Source of the DNA: Magnetospirillum sp.
Lineage (GTDB): Bacteria > Pseudomonadota > Alphaproteobacteria > Rhodospirillales > Magnetospirillaceae
Direction: 5' to 3'
Length of the DNA stretch: 64,000 nt
NCBI GenBank assembly: GCA_024707145.1
Contig: JANQAI010000011.1
Coordinates: forward strand, 992,001 to 1,056,000
Under the pieces are notes generated by a model. It saw only the letters and a program-made list of their open reading frames with translations. It was not told the origin of the DNA and searched no databases. A program made the translations under genes and the position numbers. This document shows, in pieces, positions 59,407 to 64,000 of this stretch. The first letter of the stretch is position 1; each line of letters opens with the position of its first letter.

Positions 59407-60804
59407 TCATGACGCCCCGATCAGGTCAAGATGCATGCCCACGGTCTCGCGCAATTGCCCGACAGTGATGGAATCGCCGTCATCGAGCGCTTGGTCTTCG
59501 GGCAACCGTTCCAGCAGCGCCAGCACATTGCGGAACGAGCGGCTGGCCGCCGGCAGTTCATCCCGCCGCCACAGAAACAACCCCAAGTGATAATGCGGGA
59601 GAACGAAATGGCGGTCGAGATAAATGGCACGCCGCAACGAGGTTTCGCAGCCTTCCAGATCGCCCATTTGCTCCAGCACCAAAGCCCGGTAGAAATGGGC
59701 GCGGGCATTGAGCGCATTGGCCGCAAGCAGGCCGTCGCAGGCGGCCAGGGCCTCGGTCCACCGCCCCTGGTCGGCCAGTTCACGAATGCGGAGGACGGCT
59801 TCATGGGGCGCCGGCTTAGGTGCCTCCGTGGCGGGCGCGGACGCTTCCGCCGGGCGCCGCCGCAAGGGCGGGCGCGGCCGGCGCGGTTCGGGCAGCGGCA
59901 GCGCCCCGGCGGGCAACGGCTTAGGTCGCGGCGCCGGCCCCGCCCGGTCGATGCGCTGATAGAGCACGGCGCCCGGCGTGTTGACGGTGCGGAAATTGCG
60001 GAAAAGTTCGATATTGGGCTCGGCATGACCCATGACCAGCCAGCCGCCATCCACCAATGTCTCGTGGAAGCACGGCACCAGCGCTTCCACGGTTTCGCGG
60101 CTGAAATAGATGACCACGTTTCGACAGATGATGATGTCCAGGCCCGCCAGGTTGTCCAGCAGCGACGGGAACCGGTTGCGCGTCAGATTGTGGTACTGGA
60201 AATTGACGCAGTTCTTGTATTCCGGGCGGATCTGCCATTGCTTGCCCACCGGTTCGAAGCACTCGCGCCGGATCTCGTCCGAGGTGGCGCGGAACGCCCA
60301 TTCGTCGTAACGGCCGTCCCGGGCGCGGGCGAGGAATTTCTGGTTGATGTCGGTGCCGATAATGCTGACGTGCCAGCCGGCGATGCGATGCCCGAACTCG
60401 CGCCGCAGCAGGATGGAAACGGAATAAGGTTCGGGGCCGGTGGCGCAGCCGGCGCTCCAGATGCGCAGCCGACGGACGCTTTCGTTCCGGGCCAGCACAT
60501 CGGGCAGGATGATGTCGCGCAGGGCGTCGAACTGTTCCTTGTGGCGGAAGAAATAGGTTTCGCCAATGGTCAGCTCGGCCACCAGCGCGTCCATCTCCTC
60601 GCGGCCGCGCACCGAATCCATGATGAGGTCGAGATAGCGGGCGCAGGAGGACAGGCCGGTCTCGCCCATGCGGGCGGCGACGATGCGGGCCAGATCCTCG
60701 TCCTTGTCGGCATAGAACGCCATGCCGGTGGTCTCGATCACCAAGGCCTTCAGGCGGGCGAAAAAGGGATCGACGGCCAGGGTCGAGGGCGTCACGCCAG
60801 TCAC
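59407..60804 (-). CDS. cheR: CheR methyltransferase with C-terminal TPR domain
   Basis: 465 residues. CheR N-domain and SAM-binding methyltransferase (IGETYFFRHKEQFDALRD, IWSAGCATGPEPYSVSILL, IIGTDINQKFLARARDG, DIIICRNVVIYFSRE, GWLVMGHAEP), a Pro/Arg-rich linker (about 300-340) and TPR repeats (NARAHFYRALVLEQMGDLEG, VLPHYHLGLFLWRRDELPAA). TPR-CheR enzymes (WspC type) bind receptors without the usual pentapeptide, which fits the receptor here lacking one. GTG start at 60804 overlaps the cheW stop (GTGA). Confidence 0.95.
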   Translation of the reverse strand: MTGVTPSTLAVDPFFARLKALVIETTGMAFYADKDEDLARIVAARMGETGLSSCARYLDLIMDSVRGREEMDALVAELTIGETYFFRHKEQFDALRDIILPDVLARNESVRRLRIWSAGCATGPEPYSVSILLRREFGHRIAGWHVSIIGTDINQKFLARARDGRYDEWAFRATSDEIRRECFEPVGKQWQIRPEYKNCVNFQYHNLTRNRFPSLLDNLAGLDIIICRNVVIYFSRETVEALVPCFHETLVDGGWLVMGHAEPNIELFRNFRTVNTPGAVLYQRIDRAGPAPRPKPLPAGALPLPEPRRPRPPLRRRPAEASAPATEAPKPAPHEAVLRIRELADQGRWTEALAACDGLLAANALNARAHFYRALVLEQMGDLEGCETSLRRAIYLDRHFVLPHYHLGLFLWRRDELPAASRSFRNVLALLERLPEDQALDDGDSITVGQLRETVGMHLDLIGAS

Positions 60805-61307
60805 GCCCCCGCATCCGCCAGGTCGGCCAGGCGGTCTTGCGCATCCTGCTGGAATTGGGCGAGCCGGCGCTCTTCTTCCACCAGCAGCACCCGCTCCCAC
60901 GACACTAATTGCATGGCGCCTTGAGGACTTTCCAACTGCCCGGCCACGCAGCCCTGGAAGGAGTGGGCCTCGTCCACCGCTGCGAACTGGAAGCCGGCGC
61001 GCGGGCGCACGCCCTCCACGTGTTCCACCAGCAGGCCCATGGGCGTGCCGGTACTTTTCATGATCAGGATGGAGGCGCTGAGACCGATAGCGGCCGGCGG
61101 CATGCCCAGCAGCATGTCCAGCCGCAACACTGGCACCGCCAGCCCACCCAGGTTGAGCACGCCCTGGACGAAGGCCGGCATGCGCGGTGGCGTGGCCAGC
61201 CAAGCATAGGGAACCACCTCGCGCACGGCATCGACCGTGACCGCGAACAATTGCCCGCACAGGCGGAACACAACTACCGATGAAAGATCGTCCCCGTCAG
61301 TGCCCAC
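60801..61307 (-). CDS. cheW: CheW-like coupling protein
   Basis: 168 residues, CheW domain: VVVFRLCGQLFAVTVDAVREVVPY, FVQGVLNLGGLAVPVLRLDMLLG, GLLVEHVEGVRP. GTG start (MGTDGDDLSS). First gene of the minus-strand chemosensory operon; coding continues with overlaps down to the two kinases at 50.5 kb. The C-terminal helix EEERRLAQFQQDAQDRLADL is an extension beyond CheW proper. Confidence 0.9.
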   Translation of the reverse strand: MGTDGDDLSSVVVFRLCGQLFAVTVDAVREVVPYAWLATPPRMPAFVQGVLNLGGLAVPVLRLDMLLGMPPAAIGLSASILIMKSTGTPMGLLVEHVEGVRPRAGFQFAAVDEAHSFQGCVAGQLESPQGAMQLVSWERVLLVEEERRLAQFQQDAQDRLADLADAGA

Positions 61308-61388
61308 GCCGGTTTCCCTAAAATTTCCGGGTATTTAACCAAACGAGGGCCGCCGGCACAATTGTCGATAAGGGAAAACGCGCAGAAG

Positions 61389-62480
61389 TCAGGACAACCC
61401 CACGGTGGTAGCCAACAGGCGCACCCCTTCAAGCCCCATTCCCACCAGGGTCACCACGGCCGCCAGGATCACGAGCAGGAAGGCCACCAGCGAGAAGCGG
61501 TTCTCGATGAAGAAGTGGACGACGCCCAGGTGCAGCCGTTCCATGATGGTGCGGTCGCCATAAAGCCTGCGGTCCAGTTCGTGCCGGCCCTGGCGCACGC
61601 GGTCCTTGGCCGCGCCCCCGACGGTATTGCCGTGCAGGCTTTGCCAATGGCTCAGGCGCTCCACCGCTTCCTCGCGCCTGGGCGGCGGCGGCACCGCCAC
61701 GCCGGCCTTGGCGGCGATCTTCTGGTGCCGGTCGAGGAACTCGCAGGTGAAATCCAGGTGGGCCTGGGCCGCTGGCGACCGGGGCGCGTAGACACAGACC
61801 GGCAGACGTGCGGTCGCCGCCTCGATCACCATGTTGTCGCGGGGAATCTCGGCGCCATAAACGGTGCCGCCCAGGCGCGAGCGGATCAGTTCGCTGATCT
61901 TGCGGGCGGTCTTGTTGCGATCATGGATGGTGAACAGCACGCCTTGCAGCAGCAGGTTCTTGTTCAGCCCCTCCTGCACGTACTTGATGGAGGGCAAGGT
62001 GCGCATCAGGCCATCATTGGCATAGGGCGTCGCCGTGACCGGGATGATCACCGCATGGGCCGAAGCCAGGGCGTTGATGGGCAAGATACCCAGGGCGGGT
62101 GGGCAATCGATGATGACGTAGTCGCAATCCAGCGAAGCGTGACCGAGGATGTTGGTCAGCGTCCGCTGCGAATCCTTCAGTTCGGACAGCTTGATCTCGA
62201 TGCCCGCCAGACTGTAGGTCGACGGCAGGACTCGCACGCCTTCGAACAAGGTGGGCAGCAGGACTTCCTCGATCTCCGCAGCACCCACGAACAGGTCGTA
62301 GACGCCCCGCTTCACATTGGGATCGATGCCCAGGCTCTTGGTGGAATCGCCCTGCGAATCCAGATCGACGACGATCACCGACTTGCCAAAGGCGGCCAGG
62401 CAGACGGCCAGATTAGTGCTGGTCGTGGTTTTGGAGATACCGCCCTTCTGATTAAAGATGGCAACGATATACGGTTTCAT
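61389..62480 (-). CDS. ParA/MinD-like ATPase with C-terminal membrane helix
   Basis: 363 residues from MKPYIVAIFNQKGGISKTTTSTNLA. The deviant Walker A is KGGISKTT (consensus KGGxGKTT, so the middle Gly is Ser). Walker A' VVDLDSQGDSTKSLG and Walker B YVIIDCPPALGIL are intact, and GVLFTIHDRNKTARKI and ELIRSRLG fit the ParA fold. Residues about 318-355 (FFIENRFSLVAFLLVILAAVVTLVGMG) form a membrane anchor, rare for ParA. A proline-rich segment joins the two. It lies directly upstream of the che operon on the same strand (81 bp), so a positioning role is plausible. A longer start at 62510 is possible. Confidence 0.85.
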   Translation of the reverse strand: MKPYIVAIFNQKGGISKTTTSTNLAVCLAAFGKSVIVVDLDSQGDSTKSLGIDPNVKRGVYDLFVGAAEIEEVLLPTLFEGVRVLPSTYSLAGIEIKLSELKDSQRTLTNILGHASLDCDYVIIDCPPALGILPINALASAHAVIIPVTATPYANDGLMRTLPSIKYVQEGLNKNLLLQGVLFTIHDRNKTARKISELIRSRLGGTVYGAEIPRDNMVIEAATARLPVCVYAPRSPAAQAHLDFTCEFLDRHQKIAAKAGVAVPPPPRREEAVERLSHWQSLHGNTVGGAAKDRVRQGRHELDRRLYGDRTIMERLHLGVVHFFIENRFSLVAFLLVILAAVVTLVGMGLEGVRLLATTVGLS

Positions 62481-62999
62481 GTCCGCTGGTCGCCCATTCC
62501 GTTCGCCCACCGTTATTCACGCATTTACCGAATATTTACATGCACCCAGAGGCACACGGTTTATTGGCTACTTTGGGTCAAATCATCGACCTGGACAGAG
62601 TGCGGTTTTCCCCGTCGATCTACGTTCAGCTTAAGCATAGACCGCAATTGAACGCAACCATAGCCACTTTGAACCTTCCAAAACCAGACCGGATAGGACA
62701 AGCGGCCAAGGTTTCCATTAGCCCCCTCCCCGATCGCTGATGTGGAGCCGTCAACGGATTTTAGCGATCGGCGAAGCGGGAAGACCTGCATCCGTGGAAA
62801 ACCTCAATATACGGAGCCACCGCCCGCGCGCCATTGGGGGAAAGACATAGGCGAAAGGCTGTAATGTTTCGCCGACCGGCGAAAACAAAGGCGCCACCCG
62901 CATTTGCGGATGGCGCCCAAGAGACATGTCGTTCGTTCTAGGGCCGAATGTCGGCCAGCGGCTGGCAACGGCCTGCTTTTGGTCTTGGCGGCTCCGCCG
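62481..62999. other. Intergenic region without a convincing gene
   Basis: 519 bp, clearly more AT-rich than its surroundings. It holds the presumed promoter of the ParA-like gene and the terminator of the patatin-like gene. A 76-codon minus-strand frame (62561-62791) has no ribosome-binding site and no recognisable features, so I do not call it. Confidence 0.6.
62881..62917 (-). terminator. Terminator of patatin-like gene
   Basis: 13-bp stem (one mismatch) between 62890-62902 and 62905-62917, GGCGCCA.CCGCA type arms. On the minus strand it is followed by CTTTGTTTTC. Confidence 0.8.
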
Positions 63000-64000
63000 T
63001 CACCCCACCTGGGCCGGCGCCTTGGCGGCGCGGCGCGGCTTGGCGGCCTCTTCCGACACTCTCTCGGCCTCCCGGTGGGTGAGCACGCGGCCCTGGCGAT
63101 AGGCGTCGACCACCGCATCGGTGGCCTCGTAACCTTCGTCGACGGAGCGGTCGAGGTTGGAATACGTCCAGTCGTAGTTGACGTTAAAGGCCACCGGAAT
63201 CTCGATGACCTTCAGATCGGGATGGGTCTTGGCCACGTGATGCTTGAACAGCTTGACGTCATCCTCGCTGGTGGTGGCGGCGAACAGCATCACCAGGTTG
63301 TTGAGGGCGTCGTACAGGTTCTCAGGCTTGCGCACCTGCTTGATGTCGAGGATGCGGCTGACCCACACTTCGTCCAGATCGGGATGGTTCCGCATCAGGT
63401 CTTCGAAATTGACCGTATCCACCGTGGCGCCTTCGCAATAGGTCTTGCCGTCGATGACCACCGGCTCCTCGATATACGGCAGGGCCGAGCAGGCGCACAG
63501 CGTGTGGCCGCTGATCTTCTCGTACTTGGGGTTGGCGTTGCTGAACAGCTCCAGCCGGTCGTCGGTCAGGTTGTAGGCGTTGTGGTACAGCACCGGCTTG
63601 CCGGGCTTGTACAGGTTGGAGAACTTGATGCTCTCCAGCAGGGCGCTGTCCTTGTAGTAGACCCGGGCCAGCCCGCGCGTCTTGCTCTTATAGATCAGGC
63701 TGGTCATGAACCGGCTCCACGGGTTGACCGCCAGCACCTGGTTCAGGATCAGGGTGTTGAGGTTGGAATTGGTCCACTGGCGCGGGTCGGTGGCAAAGCG
63801 GGCCAGTTCCTCGTAGGCCCCCAGGATGGCGTCCGGCACCACCAGATTCTGGTAGCTGCGCGGGTCGAGGGCGAATTCCACCGTGTTGCGGATGCTCTCG
63901 GCCCAATCGGGGGCGAAGGCCGAGGCGATGGGGAACTTGTCGTAGAGGTCGTCCGGGCGGAAGATGCTGCGGAAGAACTGGACAGAGGTGTCCAGTTCCT
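63000..64000 (-). CDS. Patatin-like phospholipase family protein (5' end cut by window)
   Basis: The frame continues through the right edge; about 333 C-terminal residues are visible. Features of the patatin fold C-terminal half: YEKISGHTLCACSALPYIEEPVVIDGKTYCEGATVD, where the second catalytic residue would be the Asp in the DG segment. The GxSxG nucleophile would lie outside the window. NFEDLMRNHPDLDEVWVSRILD and the basic Ala/Arg tail are typical of the large alphaproteobacterial patatins proposed to act on lipids or as polyhydroxyalkanoate-linked enzymes. Substrate unknown. Confidence 0.8.
   Translation of the reverse strand, partial: ELDTSVQFFRSIFRPDDLYDKFPIASAFAPDWAESIRNTVEFALDPRSYQNLVVPDAILGAYEELARFATDPRQWTNSNLNTLILNQVLAVNPWSRFMTSLIYKSKTRGLARVYYKDSALLESIKFSNLYKPGKPVLYHNAYNLTDDRLELFSNANPKYEKISGHTLCACSALPYIEEPVVIDGKTYCEGATVDTVNFEDLMRNHPDLDEVWVSRILDIKQVRKPENLYDALNNLVMLFAATTSEDDVKLFKHHVAKTHPDLKVIEIPVAFNVNYDWTYSNLDRSVDEGYEATDAVVDAYRQGRVLTHREAERVSEEAAKPRRAAKAPAQVG

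Noticed and set aside
62561..62791. 76-codon minus-strand frame in the AT-rich gap
   Set aside because: No ribosome-binding site, no recognisable feature and atypical composition for coding sequence here.

Overview
The window is a stretch of high-GC alphaproteobacterial chromosome, most like Rhodospirillales (Magnetospirillum, Azospirillum, Rhodospirillum). The placement rests on the valS-popZ-tolC-pcm neighbourhood, the GTTC-N7-GTTC type LexA box, the combination of nifHDK with draT/draG, and a chemosensory cluster resembling che3 of Rhodospirillum centenum. No magnetosome genes are present, so genus is inference.

Layout. 1-5.4 kb (minus): valS (cut by the window edge), popZ, tolC, pcm. 5.5-5.9 kb: tRNA-Cys and tRNA-Asn with promoter and terminator. 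6-13.8 kb: a hybrid histidine kinase with two FixL-type heme PAS domains, cheW plus a chemoreceptor, a Sel1-repeat/trypsin-like protease and a lipoprotein. 14-15.4 kb: nnrS behind a perfect FNR-type box. 15.4-37.7 kb: a molybdenum-nitrogenase island. It holds nifB-fdxN-nifZ-nifT-SIR2-like-2Fe2S ferredoxin, a NifO-like gene, draT-draG (minus), nifHDK, a transporter-protein remnant, nifENX-DUF269-fdxB-nifQ, a ZntB-like transporter, and iscA-nifV-nifW-fixABCX. Four -24/-12 (sigma-54) promoters, each with one or two exact TGT-N10-ACA NifA sites, start the four plus-strand transcription units. 37.8-45.1 kb: an SMR transporter, an alpha/beta hydrolase, and a copper-resistance set (copZ, copA-cueR) with two MerR-type 19-bp-spacer promoters, interleaved with an alcohol dehydrogenase and a divergent polysaccharide deacetylase. 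45.2-50.2 kb: trpG-trpD-trpC-moaC-moeA-lexA. 50.5-61.3 kb (minus): a complete alternative chemosensory operon, cheW-cheR(TPR)-cheW-mcp-cheA(REC)-cheB followed by two receiver/histidine-kinase proteins. 61.4-64 kb: a ParA-like ATPase with a C-terminal membrane segment and a patatin-like protein running off the edge.

How it works together. NifA and sigma-54 would switch on cofactor synthesis (nifB, nifENX, nifQ, nifV), the enzyme (nifHDK) and its electron supply (fixABCX, ferredoxins). DraT/DraG would switch dinitrogenase reductase off and on by ADP-ribosylation of the NifH arginine. The FeSII-like ferredoxin may protect nitrogenase against oxygen, and the heme-PAS kinase is a candidate oxygen sensor.

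Quality caveat. Eleven otherwise well-conserved genes, including nifB, nifW, fixC and trpC, are each interrupted by one or more single-base indels (14 in total, mostly an extra C or G). Restoring the frame gives a full-length family protein each time, so these look mainly like sequencing or assembly errors. I annotate each as one gene and give the break.
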